In this document: positions 44,476-54,349 of the stretch, piece after piece
Layout of the letters: the number at the start of each line of letters is the position of its first letter
Position numbering within the stretch: position 1 is the first letter of the stretch
From: Pseudohongiella sp.
GTDB lineage: Bacteria > Pseudomonadota > Gammaproteobacteria > Pseudomonadales > Pseudohongiellaceae
Direction of reading: 5' to 3'
Assembly: GCA_030651695.1 (NCBI GenBank)
Contig: JAUSCD010000029.1
Coordinates: forward strand, 310,001-374,000
DNA: 64,000 bases
The notes under the pieces: generated by a model
The model's input: the letters and a program-made list of their open reading frames with translations, nothing else
Told to the model about the DNA's origin: nothing
Database searches by the model: none
Program-made: the position numbers and the translations under genes

Positions 44476-45282
44476 TTAGATCGCACTTTGAACCAGTCTT
44501 TCAACAAAAAATTCCAGGTGGCCACTGGCGTGGGTTCTGACGTGCCAGCCACTGACCTCGCGCGCGAGCCGGCGATAAGCCTCGGATGCCTTGCTGGCAG
44601 GATACGCTTCAAGGAGCGGGCGTTGGCGCTGCGAAGCCTTGCGAACATTGTCATCAAAGGGAATATCACCTGCGTACCGCAAATTTACATCAAGAAATCG
44701 CCCTGCTACAGCAGAAAACCGGTTAAAAAGATTCAAGCCTTCGTCCGCTGTGCGTGTCATATTGGCCAGGATGCGGAAATCCCTGATCTGGCAATCACGA
44801 TTCAACAGCTTGATCAGCGCATAGGCGTCTGTCATTGATGAGGGCTCGTCACATACAACTACCATCACTTCCTGAGCAGCTCTTACAAAACTGATCACTG
44901 AATCCGATATGCCTGCAGCGGTATCTACCACCAGCACATCCATCTCATCAGCCAGTTCACTGAACGCGTGAACGATACCTGCATGCTGCCCGGGACCCAT
45001 ACTGACAAGAGACTGAACACCTGAGGACGCCGGGATGACTTTGATGCCATGGGTCTCAATCAGAATGTCCGCCAGACTGCACTCGCCTGAGAGCACATTG
45101 GCGATCGTTTTATTCGCCTTGATGCCCAACAGGATATCCACATTGGCCAGACCAAGATCAGCGTCCATCAACACCACACGTTTATCCATGCCGGCGAGTG
45201 CAAGACTGAGATTAACGGAAATGCTGGTCTTGCCAACACCTCCTTTGCCGCCGGTCACGGCCAGCACTTGTATGGGGTGCAT
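44476..45282 (-). CDS. fleN: Flagellar number regulator FleN (FlhG)
   Basis: FleN is a MinD-like ATPase that limits polar flagella to one by restraining FleQ. From ATG 45282, TGGKGGVGKTS forms the deviant Walker A near 10-20. LMDADLGLANVDILLG and VVDTAAGISDSV follow. About 268 residues. It lies between flhF and fliA, as in all polar flagellates of this group. Confidence 0.94.
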   Translation of the reverse strand: MHPIQVLAVTGGKGGVGKTSISVNLSLALAGMDKRVVLMDADLGLANVDILLGIKANKTIANVLSGECSLADILIETHGIKVIPASSGVQSLVSMGPGQHAGIVHAFSELADEMDVLVVDTAAGISDSVISFVRAAQEVMVVVCDEPSSMTDAYALIKLLNRDCQIRDFRILANMTRTADEGLNLFNRFSAVAGRFLDVNLRYAGDIPFDDNVRKASQRQRPLLEAYPASKASEAYRRLAREVSGWHVRTHASGHLEFFVERLVQSAI

Positions 45283-45345
45283 CCCATGGTTCTCCAAAAC
45301 AGTTTGTTCAACAACCCGGACAATCAGTGTAAAAATCGTGACGTG

Positions 45346-46500
45346 TTATAAGGCAGCGGGAGTGTGGTGGTCGCGAAGAGCCCCCATCTGCCCACCGTAT
45401 TCATTCATCAGTCTCTCACGTTCAACCGGAACCTCAGCCTGTCTGCGTCCCAGCGCGACAGCCTTACGCACAAGCGCGGCAGACTGTGCTACTGCGATGT
45501 CATCAGGTATACCCTGTCCGAAGGTTTCGTATACCACAGGCAACCGGCTTTCGACTGCAAGCGCCAGTGCCTCGCCAAGCGCACAGGCCTCATCCAAGTG
45601 TGTGAGAATACACGCAGAAATCCCTGCAGTCGAACAGGTTTTCAAGGCTGCCCGCAAAACCTGGGCCTGGCTGGTACTAGGCAGAACCAGCCATTTCTGT
45701 ACTCCCACAGTGTCACGCAGTAAAGCCAGCTGACGCTGTTGCTCCGGGTGTCCGGCTGGCAATCCTGCGGTATCAATCAATACCAGCTTTTTGTGTGCAA
45801 GACTTTCGAGTGTTTCCTGCAAAGAGTGTTGGTCGTCCACTACACGAACGGTCACCCCGAGGATCCGCCCCAAAGTCCGCAATTGCTCATGCGCTGCCAG
45901 TCTGAAACTGTCTGTGGTAACCAGTGCGACATCATCTGGTCCGTGCTGCAGGACGTAACGTGTGGCAAGTTTGGCAATGGTGGTGGTTTTGCCTGCTCCG
46001 GTCGGGCCAAGCAACACGTAGCGGCCGCCTTGCTGAACCGGATCGCTGGATATCACCGGCACCGCGTGGACCAGTGCAGCCAATACACGCTTCCAGTTCT
46101 GATCCAGTGTTTTGCCCTGCCCGGCTTGTGCGCTCAGATGCCTGATCAGAAACCCCGGGATTCCCATCGCGGACAGGCGCTCCCAGACTACCGCCTGCAC
46201 TGGCGATTGACTGGAAAATTGCTCCCATGCCAGCCCATTGAGGCGTTGCTGTAAAAGCGTTCTGATGCTATGCAACTCAGAGCGCATTGCTCCGAACTCG
46301 GCTTTACTGACTGAAGGTGCTGCTTTTTCCATGTTAGCGGCCGGCATAACTGTAGCAGATGGAGTAATAGTCGCAATGACCTCTACACCGCCATCGGGTA
46401 AGCTGCGACTCGAAAGGATGGCTGCATCATCACCCAATTCTTCCCGAACCTGCAACAAAGCCTGGCGCATATCTTTAGCCCGGATTTTTTTTAGCTGCAT
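45346..46500 (-). CDS. flhF: SRP-type GTPase FlhF
   Basis: FlhF places the flagellum at the pole. It has 384 residues. A basic N-terminal B domain (MQLKKIRAKDMRQALLQVRE) is followed by a linker and then the NG GTPase with GPTGAGKT at 165-172, TTDSFRLAAHEQL and DTAGL. This copy is shorter than P. aeruginosa FlhF because the linker is short. AAAAGGAAA precedes the start. Confidence 0.95.
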   Translation of the reverse strand: MQLKKIRAKDMRQALLQVREELGDDAAILSSRSLPDGGVEVIATITPSATVMPAANMEKAAPSVSKAEFGAMRSELHSIRTLLQQRLNGLAWEQFSSQSPVQAVVWERLSAMGIPGFLIRHLSAQAGQGKTLDQNWKRVLAALVHAVPVISSDPVQQGGRYVLLGPTGAGKTTTIAKLATRYVLQHGPDDVALVTTDSFRLAAHEQLRTLGRILGVTVRVVDDQHSLQETLESLAHKKLVLIDTAGLPAGHPEQQRQLALLRDTVGVQKWLVLPSTSQAQVLRAALKTCSTAGISACILTHLDEACALGEALALAVESRLPVVYETFGQGIPDDIAVAQSAALVRKAVALGRRQAEVPVERERLMNEYGGQMGALRDHHTPAAL

Positions 46501-46585
46501 GACTATTTCCTTTTTTACTGATCAGTTATCACTGAGCTGTTGATGACGGCCTGAGTGTCCCGGCGTGTCCTTTTTTGCTCTGTTT

Positions 46586-48754
46586 CTACTGGCCTATGGT
46601 TGCCACAATCGTTATCTGTTTGTTGTCTGGTATTTCCTGATAGGAAAGCACTTTGATCCCGCTGAGCGTGTAACGTACGAATCTGCTGAGCAGCGGTCGC
46701 AATGGCGCCCCAACGAGCAAAACGGCAGGGTTACCGGCAATTTCCTGCCGCTGTGCCGCTTGTACCAACGCCTGCTGCAAACGCTCGGCAATGCCGGGCT
46801 CTATGACTACACTGTCATCTACAAAGGCGGCTTCTGCGTGTTGCGCTGACTGTTGTACTGCTTTAAGCAATATCTGTTCCAGTTGCGGATCCAGTGTCAT
46901 CACAGGCAGTTCTGTCCGGCTTCCGTAAATGCCTTGGACGATCACGCGAGCAAGCGCAACGCGCACTGCAGCAGTTAATGCGATCGGGTCCAGTGAACGA
47001 GAAGACGTCACAGCCAGCGCTTCGCCGATGCTACGCATGTCTTTGACCGGAATGCCTTCTTGCAACAAATTCTGAAGGACCCGTCGCAGGATATTCGGAT
47101 TGACCATGCCGGGCAGTTCTTCTGAAAGTTTCTTCGATGTTTTGCCTAGCATGGCAAGAAGCTCATGAACTTCGTCGTGCCCCAACAGCTCGTGTGCATG
47201 CTTTTGCAGAAGAGTATTCATATGTGTGGCAACAACAGTGCTGGCATCTACCACGGTGTAACCCAGGGCCTGCACCTGATCGCGCTGAGCAGGTTCAATC
47301 CAGATTGCTTCCAGACCAAAAGCCGGATCTTTCGCTGCAATACCCTGAGCCCTGCCATAAACCTGGCCTGGATTGATCGCCATCTCACGCTCTGGATAAA
47401 TCTCTGCACCACCAATATTTACGCCCATTAAATTGATGCGGTATTCGTTGGGTTGCAGATCGAGGTTGTCGCGGATATGCACGGACGGCACCAGAAACCC
47501 AAGTTCCTGTGACAATTTTTTCCGAATGCCCTTGATCCGGCTGAGCAATTGGCCGCCCTGGTTTTTGTCCACCATAGGGATCAGTCGATACCCAACCTCA
47601 AGCCCTACAACATCTACCGGCGTGACATCCCCCCAGCCCAACTCCTGTTCTGTTGATTTGGCTTGTGCATCGCGCGCTGCTTTTTCTGCTTCAATAGCCA
47701 CTTCAGGTGATTCGATGGCTTTGTTCTTCAGATAGATGGCAACAGCTCCTCCGCAAGCAGCGAAGGCCAGTGTCAGAAATGCCATGTGAGGCATGCCCGG
47801 AACAATACCCATCACAAACAGAATCATGCCGGAGACGCCCAGCGAGCGCGGCGTTGCAAACATCTGTCCGAACACCTGAGCGCCCATCATTTCGCTGGTA
47901 TTGCTTCGCGTCACCATGATTGCGGCTGCAGTTGAGAGCACCAATGCAGGAATCTGTGCGACCAGGCCATCACCTATAGTCAGCAAAGCATAACGTTCAA
48001 TTGCAGTGGAAAAATCCAGGCCATGTTGCATCATGCCAACAGCAAGACCACCAATCATATTGATTATCAGGATCAGAATGCCGGCGATGGCATCACCTTT
48101 GACAAATTTGCTGGCACCGTCCATGGAGCCGTAAAAATCAGCTTCCTGTGTGATTTCACTGCGACGAACGCGAGCCTGTTCCTGATCCAGAACTCCCGCG
48201 TTCAGATCTGCATCCACCGCCATCTGTTTGCCAGGCATAGCGTCCAGAGTAAAACGCGCGCTGACCTCAGCTATGCGGCCAGCGCCTTTTGTAACCACCA
48301 CAAAATTGATAATGATCAGAATCAGGAAAACGATCAGACCGACTGCATAGTTGCCGCCGATGACCACCTCACCAAATGACTCAATTACGTGGCCTGCTGC
48401 AGCGCCGCCTTCATGTCCATTCAGCAATACAACACGGGTGGATGCCACATTAAGCGCAAGCCGCAGCAATGTAGATACCAGCAAGATGGTCGGGAACACT
48501 GCAAAATCCAGCGGGCGCATTGCATAAACCGCCACGCACAACACAACCAGTGCAATGGTGATATTGAAGGTGAAAAATATGTCCAGCATTAACGGCGGGA
48601 TGGGCAAGGTCATCATCGCCAGCATGACCAGCAACAAAACCGGAATACCCAGATTGCCCTGGGTCAGGTTCCGGGCGTTGGTCACCAGATTTTCGCGATC
48701 GAGGTTACTGCCGAAGTTCATATCAAGTGCCGTTAGCCTGCCTGTTATTCTCAC
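46586..48754 (-). CDS. flhA: Flagellar export protein FlhA
   Basis: FlhA is the main channel-associated subunit of the flagellar type III export apparatus. Eight membrane helices fill the first 320 residues. FHIPEP-family signatures include RLALNVASTR, GGNYAVGLIVF and TKGAGRIAEVSARFTLDAMPGKQMA. A large cytosolic domain follows to residue 722. The start is either GTG 48754, with an AGGGA too close to it, or ATG 48721, without SD; family alignment does not decide. Confidence 0.95.
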   Translation of the reverse strand: MRITGRLTALDMNFGSNLDRENLVTNARNLTQGNLGIPVLLLVMLAMMTLPIPPLMLDIFFTFNITIALVVLCVAVYAMRPLDFAVFPTILLVSTLLRLALNVASTRVVLLNGHEGGAAAGHVIESFGEVVIGGNYAVGLIVFLILIIINFVVVTKGAGRIAEVSARFTLDAMPGKQMAVDADLNAGVLDQEQARVRRSEITQEADFYGSMDGASKFVKGDAIAGILILIINMIGGLAVGMMQHGLDFSTAIERYALLTIGDGLVAQIPALVLSTAAAIMVTRSNTSEMMGAQVFGQMFATPRSLGVSGMILFVMGIVPGMPHMAFLTLAFAACGGAVAIYLKNKAIESPEVAIEAEKAARDAQAKSTEQELGWGDVTPVDVVGLEVGYRLIPMVDKNQGGQLLSRIKGIRKKLSQELGFLVPSVHIRDNLDLQPNEYRINLMGVNIGGAEIYPEREMAINPGQVYGRAQGIAAKDPAFGLEAIWIEPAQRDQVQALGYTVVDASTVVATHMNTLLQKHAHELLGHDEVHELLAMLGKTSKKLSEELPGMVNPNILRRVLQNLLQEGIPVKDMRSIGEALAVTSSRSLDPIALTAAVRVALARVIVQGIYGSRTELPVMTLDPQLEQILLKAVQQSAQHAEAAFVDDSVVIEPGIAERLQQALVQAAQRQEIAGNPAVLLVGAPLRPLLSRFVRYTLSGIKVLSYQEIPDNKQITIVATIGQ

Positions 48755-48871
48755 TTCCCTGTCGTTGCGTCAGCCGTCTGACACATCCCCAGTAAAAGCC
48801 GTCATAAACACCAATTTCTTGACGCCAAACTGCACTACTTAACGCATTCAGTTGACGATAAGGAGTACTCT

Positions 48872-48886
48872 GCAAAAGTCGTGCAC
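48872..48886 (-). promoter_or_regulatory. Weak sigma-54-like site before flhA
   Basis: On the minus strand GTGCAC-N5-TTGC resembles TGGCAC-N5-TTGC, but one base of the -24 GG is replaced. An AT-rich tract (48905-48930) is upstream. In Pseudomonas flhA is sigma-54 dependent. The 243-base gap holds no gene. Confidence 0.35.
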
Positions 48887-48997
48887 AACTCGACTGCAGT
48901 AGCTGTTTTTTTTGAAAATAATTTTTATTGTCCGGACGAGTGCCGCGGAAACAGGGTCATCGGGGCCAATGAGCAGAAGATTTAAACTGTTGGCGCG

Positions 48998-50131
48998 TCA
49001 ATCGTGACGCAGATCGTCCGGTACCGGCAGATCAGCGGACAACACAGGACGAGGACCTGCTCCACGACTGAACTGTCGTAGTTGGAAAACATAGGCCAGC
49101 ACTTGGGCAACCGCCTTGTACAGACCTTCTGGTATTTCTTCGTCAAGTTTGGTGTTGTAGAAGATCGCACGCGCAAGTGTTGGCGACTCTACTATAGTGA
49201 TTTTATGTGTCGCCGCGACTTCCCTGATTTTGAGCGCCATAAAATCGACCCCTTTGGCAATCATTACAGGCGCGCCATCTCCACCCTGCTGGTACTTCAA
49301 GGCAACTGCGTAGTGCTGCGGGTTGGTAATGACCACGTCTGCCTGAGGCAGACCCGACATCATCCTGTTCTGCGTCATCTGATACTGGAGCTGACGAATA
49401 CGCTGCTTGACCTCCGGCTTGCCTTCGGAGTCCTTCATCTCATCCTTGACTTGCTGCAAGGTCATACGCAGTTTTTGCGTATGCGAATGAATCTGGAAAG
49501 GCACATCAACCAATGTTATCAGGATCATCGCGCAGGACATCCCAAGCACCGACCAACCCAGAATAGTCAATGTATGGCTCATCGCTGACAGCAATGGCTC
49601 ATTTGATATCGCCATGATTGTGTCAGTATTCAGAAAGAAAATAAGCAAGGCTATCGATGCCACCACCAGCACTTTGGCGGCGGCCTTGGCCAGCTCAACA
49701 AGCGATTTGGGCCCGAACATGCGCCCCAAACCAGACAGGGGATTCATTCGACTGGCTTTGGGCATAAATGCTTTTACACTGAAGTTCCACCCTCCCAGAG
49801 CGATCGGACCCAATATCGCAGCGACCAACAACACACCAAAAATTGGTAGCAGCGATCGCAGTCCTTCAAGCACAGATAAATCCAGGTGTCTGAGCATAGC
49901 GCTGGCGTCAAATATCTGGTCACGCGACAACACAAGATTATAACTCATGATCCCGCGCAATACGTTGATCATATAGGCGCCAAACAGCAGCATGCCGGCG
50001 CTCCCGGTTAACAGGATAGCCATCGTATTGAGTTCGCGTGAGCGTACCGTATTACCTTCTTCGCTTGCCTGTTGTTTGCGTTTTACGGTGGGATCTTGCG
50101 ACTTTTCAGCTGACGAATCTTCTTCTGCCAT
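48998..50131 (-). CDS. flhB: Flagellar export switch protein FlhB, with NPQH in place of NPTH
   Basis: FlhB sits in the export gate. Its cytosolic domain cleaves itself at Asn-Pro and changes substrate from rod/hook to filament. Four membrane helices lie between about 35 and 210. The cleavage motif, normally NPTH, reads Asn270-Pro271-Gln272-His273; the codons AAC CCG CAG CAC are clear. The rest (ADVVITNP, HYAVALKY) is conserved. The cleaved bond is kept, so function probably remains, perhaps at another rate. 377 residues. Confidence 0.95.
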   Translation of the reverse strand: MAEEDSSAEKSQDPTVKRKQQASEEGNTVRSRELNTMAILLTGSAGMLLFGAYMINVLRGIMSYNLVLSRDQIFDASAMLRHLDLSVLEGLRSLLPIFGVLLVAAILGPIALGGWNFSVKAFMPKASRMNPLSGLGRMFGPKSLVELAKAAAKVLVVASIALLIFFLNTDTIMAISNEPLLSAMSHTLTILGWSVLGMSCAMILITLVDVPFQIHSHTQKLRMTLQQVKDEMKDSEGKPEVKQRIRQLQYQMTQNRMMSGLPQADVVITNPQHYAVALKYQQGGDGAPVMIAKGVDFMALKIREVAATHKITIVESPTLARAIFYNTKLDEEIPEGLYKAVAQVLAYVFQLRQFSRGAGPRPVLSADLPVPDDLRHD

Positions 50132-50149
50132 GTGGCTTCTCCCGGCTTC

Positions 50150-50923
50150 TCAGCCTAGCAACGATCGCATACGAGCAAACATGTCAGCGAAGATTGACGT
50201 GGCAATCGTCTGGAAATTTGCCATTGTCAACCAGATGATGAACAGACCGAACATGAGTGCCACGGGGAAGCCCAGCGCGAATATATTCATCTGAGGGGCC
50301 GCGCGTGTCATGATACCAAACGCAAAGTTTGTGATAAGCAAGGCAGTCAGAGCGGGTAACGCAAGCAACAAAGCGCTGGAGAAAACCCAGCTGATTGTGC
50401 CGACAAGCCGCATATAAACATCAGGGCTTAGGGACTGATCGCTGATGGGGATCTGTTCAAAGCTCTCTGCAATGACTTCTATCATGACCAGGTGTCCATC
50501 CAGCAAAACGAACAACATCGTTGCGAACATTAAATAGAATGTACTGACGATGGCGACATTAATACCGTTGGTTGGATCAACCATGGACGCAAATCCCAAT
50601 CCCATCTGCATTGCTATCATCTGACCCAGCAAAATAAATAGCTGAAACACCATTTGCAGGAAAAAGCCGAGTGCCACACCAATAAGCACCTGTTGTACAA
50701 CCACTACCAGCGCCTGAACCGACAATGCCGGGATAGCAGGTATATCTGTCAGTGAAGGTGAAATCATCAGCGATACAGCAACTGCCATCACCAGCCTTAC
50801 CCGCATGGGAATAAAGTTGGCTCCCAATACCGGAGCAGCCAGAAAAAAACCCATGATGCGAAACAACGGCCACAAAAAGCTGCCAACCAAAGCACCTATC
50901 TCGGAATCAGTAAAGCTGATCAT
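50150..50923 (-). CDS. fliR: Flagellar export protein FliR
   Basis: FliR is a core gate subunit of the flagellar export apparatus. The ATG at 50923 gives MISFTDSEIGALVGSFLWPL and 257 residues with about six membrane helices. GQMIAMQMGLGFASMVDP is the family signature. It starts 5 bases after the fliQ stop. Confidence 0.94.
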   Translation of the reverse strand: MISFTDSEIGALVGSFLWPLFRIMGFFLAAPVLGANFIPMRVRLVMAVAVSLMISPSLTDIPAIPALSVQALVVVVQQVLIGVALGFFLQMVFQLFILLGQMIAMQMGLGFASMVDPTNGINVAIVSTFYLMFATMLFVLLDGHLVMIEVIAESFEQIPISDQSLSPDVYMRLVGTISWVFSSALLLALPALTALLITNFAFGIMTRAAPQMNIFALGFPVALMFGLFIIWLTMANFQTIATSIFADMFARMRSLLG

Positions 50924-50928
50924 GGCTT

Positions 50929-51198
50929 CTAGCCGACCAGCAGCGGAATGCTGAGAATAAGCTGCTGGGTATAGTCGAGAATACGACGCAGCAACCAGGG
51001 ACCAGTAATGATGATTACTACCAGCGTGACCAAAAGTCTCGGTAAAAAACTTAACGTTTGTTCGTTGATCTGTGTCGCTGCCTGAAATGTACTGATCACC
51101 AGACCAATCAGCAGACTTGGCATAACAATCACGGCAACCAGCAATACAATCAGCCACATTGCCTCACGCCAGATACCTACGGCTACGTCAGGTGACAT
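50929..51198 (-). CDS. fliQ: Flagellar export protein FliQ
   Basis: This is a small gate subunit with two membrane helices. From ATG 51198 (MSPDVAVGIWREAMWLIVLL) it has 89 residues, the usual size. SLLIGLVISTFQAATQINEQTL is diagnostic. It follows fliP by 5 bases. Confidence 0.95.
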   Translation of the reverse strand: MSPDVAVGIWREAMWLIVLLVAVIVMPSLLIGLVISTFQAATQINEQTLSFLPRLLVTLVVIIITGPWLLRRILDYTQQLILSIPLLVG

Positions 51199-51203
51199 TC
51201 CGG

Positions 51204-52004
51204 TCAGACTCCAAAACTCATGGCCAGGGTCCCAATGACCATGGCCCATCCGTCAATCAGCACAAACAGCATTATTTTGAATGGCAGAGAAATAATGATG
51301 GGCGATAGCATCATCATACCCATGGCCATCAGAACGCTGGCTACCACAAGGTCTATGACAAGAAAGGGTATAAATAACAGAAAACCGATCTGGAAAGCCG
51401 TTTTAAGTTCGCTGGTCACAAACGCCGGTATCAGCACAGTAATCGGAACCTCGTCAATGCTGGCAACTCCGGGTGTATCAGACAATTCCATAAACAGTTG
51501 CAAATCAGATTCACGAGTCTGGGCTGACATGAATCCACGAAACGGGATTTCCGCCTGGGTTAATGCCTGTTGTGCAGTAATTTCTTCGTTTATGTATGGT
51601 TGCAAAGCATTCTGGTTCACTTGCTGCAACACCGGCGTCATAATAAAAATGGACAAAAACAGCGCAAGCCCTAGCAGGATCTGATTGGATGGTGTTTGTT
51701 GCAGCCCCAGTGCCTGCCTGAGAATGGCAAACACTACAATAATGCGGGTGAACGATGTCATCATCATGGCAATGGCTGGTAATAGTGTCAGCGCCGTCAT
51801 GATTGCCAGAATTTGCAAAGACACGGTGTACTGTTGCCCGCCATCTGCATCTGTAGTCATAGACAGAGCGGGTATTCCAGTAAGAAAGTTATTGGCCGCC
51901 GGCGCAGTGCTGGTCACTGTCGTTTGTGTCAGATCCTGATCCTGCGCATGGAGATTTCCTGCACAAGCCAGAAGCAACAAAATCATAAAAAAAACACGGA
52001 TCAC
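51204..52004 (-). CDS. fliP: Flagellar export protein FliP
   Basis: FliP forms the pore with FliQ and FliR. A cleavable signal ([20 protein letters not shown]) is followed by the core: [23 protein letters not shown] and the conserved [20 protein letters not shown]. 266 residues. It starts with GTG, overlapping fliO as GTGA. Confidence 0.95.
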   Translation of the reverse strand: MIRVFFMILLLLACAGNLHAQDQDLTQTTVTSTAPAANNFLTGIPALSMTTDADGGQQYTVSLQILAIMTALTLLPAIAMMMTSFTRIIVVFAILRQALGLQQTPSNQILLGLALFLSIFIMTPVLQQVNQNALQPYINEEITAQQALTQAEIPFRGFMSAQTRESDLQLFMELSDTPGVASIDEVPITVLIPAFVTSELKTAFQIGFLLFIPFLVIDLVVASVLMAMGMMMLSPIIISLPFKIMLFVLIDGWAMVIGTLAMSFGV

Positions 52005-52441
52005 GACTTCTTCCTTGACAGAGTGCTAACAAGAATCTGCTGAAATGATTGCAGTGAAGTGTGTTCAGCGTCTGAATCGCATTCATTGGCTGCCGGGACC
52101 TTTGACATTGCCGATAGCCCGTTCACCGGCTCTTCAAAAACATGGAGCGCACTGACACGTCCCGGAGCAATTCCAATTAAAAATTGTTTGTCACCTACCT
52201 GTACCACTGCTATTTTTTCTTTGCTGCCGACCGGCAAAGTACTCAGTACTTTCATGCCTGCAGCATTCTGGAAATGCACGCCCCCTAACCGCTTGGCCAA
52301 CCACGCCAGTGCCAGAATCAAACCAACAACCACAATCAGCCATAACAGAGTTTGCCCCAGCGCGCTGGCACCTGAACCTACAATCCCGGCGGCTGGTTCC
52401 GCGCCTTGTGCAGCACGTGTGATAAGTGAGGTTTCTGCCAT
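52001..52441 (-). CDS. fliO: Flagellar assembly protein FliO
   Basis: FliO assists FliP assembly. It has 146 residues: one membrane helix (about 26-48), then a cytosolic domain with [37 protein letters not shown]. It sits between fliN and fliP, which makes this divergent gene identifiable. Confidence 0.9.
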   Translation of the reverse strand: MAETSLITRAAQGAEPAAGIVGSGASALGQTLLWLIVVVGLILALAWLAKRLGGVHFQNAAGMKVLSTLPVGSKEKIAVVQVGDKQFLIGIAPGRVSALHVFEEPVNGLSAMSKVPAANECDSDAEHTSLQSFQQILVSTLSRKKS

Positions 52442-52443
52442 GG

Positions 52444-52797
52444 TCAGCGCAACTTCTTGATGCGTTCGGATGGGCTGATCACATCTGTCATGCGAATACC
52501 AAATTTGTCGTTCACTACCACAACTTCGCCGTGAGCAATCAATGTTCCATTGACCAGAACATCCAACGGTTCGCCAGCCAACCGGTCCAGTTCGATAACC
52601 GACCCCTGGTTCAATTGCAGCAGATTTCTGATGGTGATAGCGGTGCTGCCTACTTCCATGGAAATCCGGACCGGTATGTCCAGAATTACGTCCAGATCAG
52701 GTGAGCCTGTTTTCTGGGAAGTGTCTGCAGGTTTGCCTTGTTTATCCTCTTCCATGGCAGCAGCCCATTCGTCTGCCATTGCCTGATCTTCACTCAT
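52444..52797 (-). CDS. fliN: Flagellar switch protein FliN
   Basis: FliN is part of the C-ring and binds CheY-P. After a charged N-terminal 40 residues comes the SpoA domain (LDVILDIPVRISMEVGSTAITIRNLLQL, ELDRLAGEPLDVLVNGTLIAHGEVVVVNDKFGIR). 117 residues. Confidence 0.95.
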   Translation of the reverse strand: MSEDQAMADEWAAAMEEDKQGKPADTSQKTGSPDLDVILDIPVRISMEVGSTAITIRNLLQLNQGSVIELDRLAGEPLDVLVNGTLIAHGEVVVVNDKFGIRMTDVISPSERIKKLR

Positions 52798-52809
52798 ATT
52801 TATCTCCAG

Positions 52810-53778
52810 TTATTTTTCGTGGCGTCGGTGCACGCCTTCTATACGCAACGCAAGATTGCCGTTTGACATGCCTACGCGGGTATTAAACATCGGGATGCCG
52901 TTGGCTTTGAGCACAACCATATCTGGCATATCGATTGGAATTATATCGCCCGCTTCCAGGTCAACAACATCACGCAGGGTGATTTTGCTTTCGAACAGAT
53001 CACAAGTAAATTCAACAGTGGCATCTTTGATTTGTTCACGCAGAGCTTTACCCCAGCGCTCGTCATGTTCATCAACGTCACTTTGCATCCCGGCATCAAG
53101 CAATTCACGGATGGGTTCAATCATGGCGTATGGTTGTGTGATATGAATGTCACCGCCACCGCCGTCAAGTTCTATATGGAATGTACTGACCACAACAACT
53201 TCGCTCGGGCTAACGATATTTGCCATGGCCGGATTCACTTCCGAGCGCAGGTGATCGAACTCGAGTTTATAAACATTTCGCCAGGCTTCACCTAAATCAG
53301 CAAAAATCTGATTGAGCACCATCTGGACCACCCTGAGCTCCGTGGGTGTAAACTCCCTTCCTTCAATTTTGGCGTGACGACCATCTCCCCCGAAGTAGTT
53401 ATCTACCAGCTTAAAAACCAGCTTGGCATCGAGCACAATCAGTGCTGTACCGCGCAGTGGGCGAAACTTGACCAGATTAAGACTGGTCGGCACGTACAGG
53501 GTATGCAGATACTCACCGAACTTGGTGATCTGCACGCCGCCAATAGACACATCAGCTGAGCGTCGCAGCAAATTAAAAAGGCTGACACGGGTGTGGCGGG
53601 CGAAACGTTCGTTGATCATTTCAAGCGTGGGCATTCTGCCACGCACAATCCGGTCCTGGCTGGTCAGGTCATAGGAGCGAACCGCATCCGGATCGCCGTC
53701 CATGCCGGTGTCGACCGCACCATCATCTACACCATGAAGGAGGGCATCAATTTCGTCTTGTGATAACAGATCCTGCAT
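52810..53778 (-). CDS. fliM: Flagellar switch protein FliM
   Basis: FliM is the C-ring subunit that receives CheY-P. The N-terminal peptide LLSQDEIDALLHG is the CheY-P binding site. The middle domain has FARHTRVSLFNLLRRSADV and GGDGR, and the C-terminal SpoA domain ends the 322 residues. It lies 17 bases after fliL. Confidence 0.96.
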   Translation of the reverse strand: MQDLLSQDEIDALLHGVDDGAVDTGMDGDPDAVRSYDLTSQDRIVRGRMPTLEMINERFARHTRVSLFNLLRRSADVSIGGVQITKFGEYLHTLYVPTSLNLVKFRPLRGTALIVLDAKLVFKLVDNYFGGDGRHAKIEGREFTPTELRVVQMVLNQIFADLGEAWRNVYKLEFDHLRSEVNPAMANIVSPSEVVVVSTFHIELDGGGGDIHITQPYAMIEPIRELLDAGMQSDVDEHDERWGKALREQIKDATVEFTCDLFESKITLRDVVDLEAGDIIPIDMPDMVVLKANGIPMFNTRVGMSNGNLALRIEGVHRRHEK

Positions 53779-53795
53779 CTTGGTCTCGTTTTGAT

Positions 53796-54290
53796 TTATT
53801 GCATCACAAAGTTCGTGAACAGCACCTCATCAATGCCCTCACGACCTATTTCGCGTTGTAATACCTGTTTGACTTCTTGCGTCGCCAATTGGCGTAAGGT
53901 CTCAACTCCAGCCGGGTCTTCAAATACCAGCAGCATTTGAGCACTAAGCAAATTGATCAGGTTATGTCGAATAACAGGCATGTGCTGACTGACTGCTGCA
54001 ATCGCCTGCGCATCCCGACTCATGACTGAAACATTGGCCTGTAAAAAACGTTGGCGACCCTGATGAGGAAAGTTGACGATGAAAGCAGGCGCCAGGTCCA
54101 GGTATTGCACGGGCCCAAGAGGTGGCGCCGCTGCAACAACTGGTGCTGGATTCGCAGGATCACTTCCCATAAGGAAGAACCAGGCGCCACCGCCGCCAGC
54201 TATAATCAGCACTGCGGCCAGTACGATTACAATCAAACCTTTTTTGCCTTTGTTAGCTGACGGGACCGCGACTTCGTCTACTTCTGCCAT
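53796..54290 (-). CDS. fliL: Flagellar basal body-associated protein FliL
   Basis: FliL surrounds the motor and supports stator function. From ATG 54290 (GAGGA ahead) it has 164 residues: a short cytosolic start, one membrane helix (LIVIVLAAVLIIAGGGGAWFF), and a periplasmic domain with the repressing linker and VLFTNFVMQ at its end. A longer in-frame start would run into the sigma-54 promoter and is rejected. Confidence 0.94.
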   Translation of the reverse strand: MAEVDEVAVPSANKGKKGLIVIVLAAVLIIAGGGGAWFFLMGSDPANPAPVVAAAPPLGPVQYLDLAPAFIVNFPHQGRQRFLQANVSVMSRDAQAIAAVSQHMPVIRHNLINLLSAQMLLVFEDPAGVETLRQLATQEVKQVLQREIGREGIDEVLFTNFVMQ

Positions 54291-54334
54291 AACTTCCTCA
54301 TCGCCTGTAATCAGGCACTTGATACTGTGACATA

Positions 54335-54349
54335 GCAAAGCTTGTGCCA
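54335..54349 (-). promoter_or_regulatory. Consensus sigma-54 promoter for fliL-flhB
   Basis: The minus strand reads TGGCAC-AAGCT-TTGC, a full match to the RpoN -24/-12 consensus, 45 bases before the fliL ATG. The upstream gap to fliK (335 bases in all) holds AT-rich DNA at about 54370-54420, suitable for IHF or FleQ, and no gene I can support. Confidence 0.88.

Noticed and set aside
50924-51157. N-terminal extension of fliR
   Set aside because: It runs through fliQ in another frame; FliR similarity starts at 50923.
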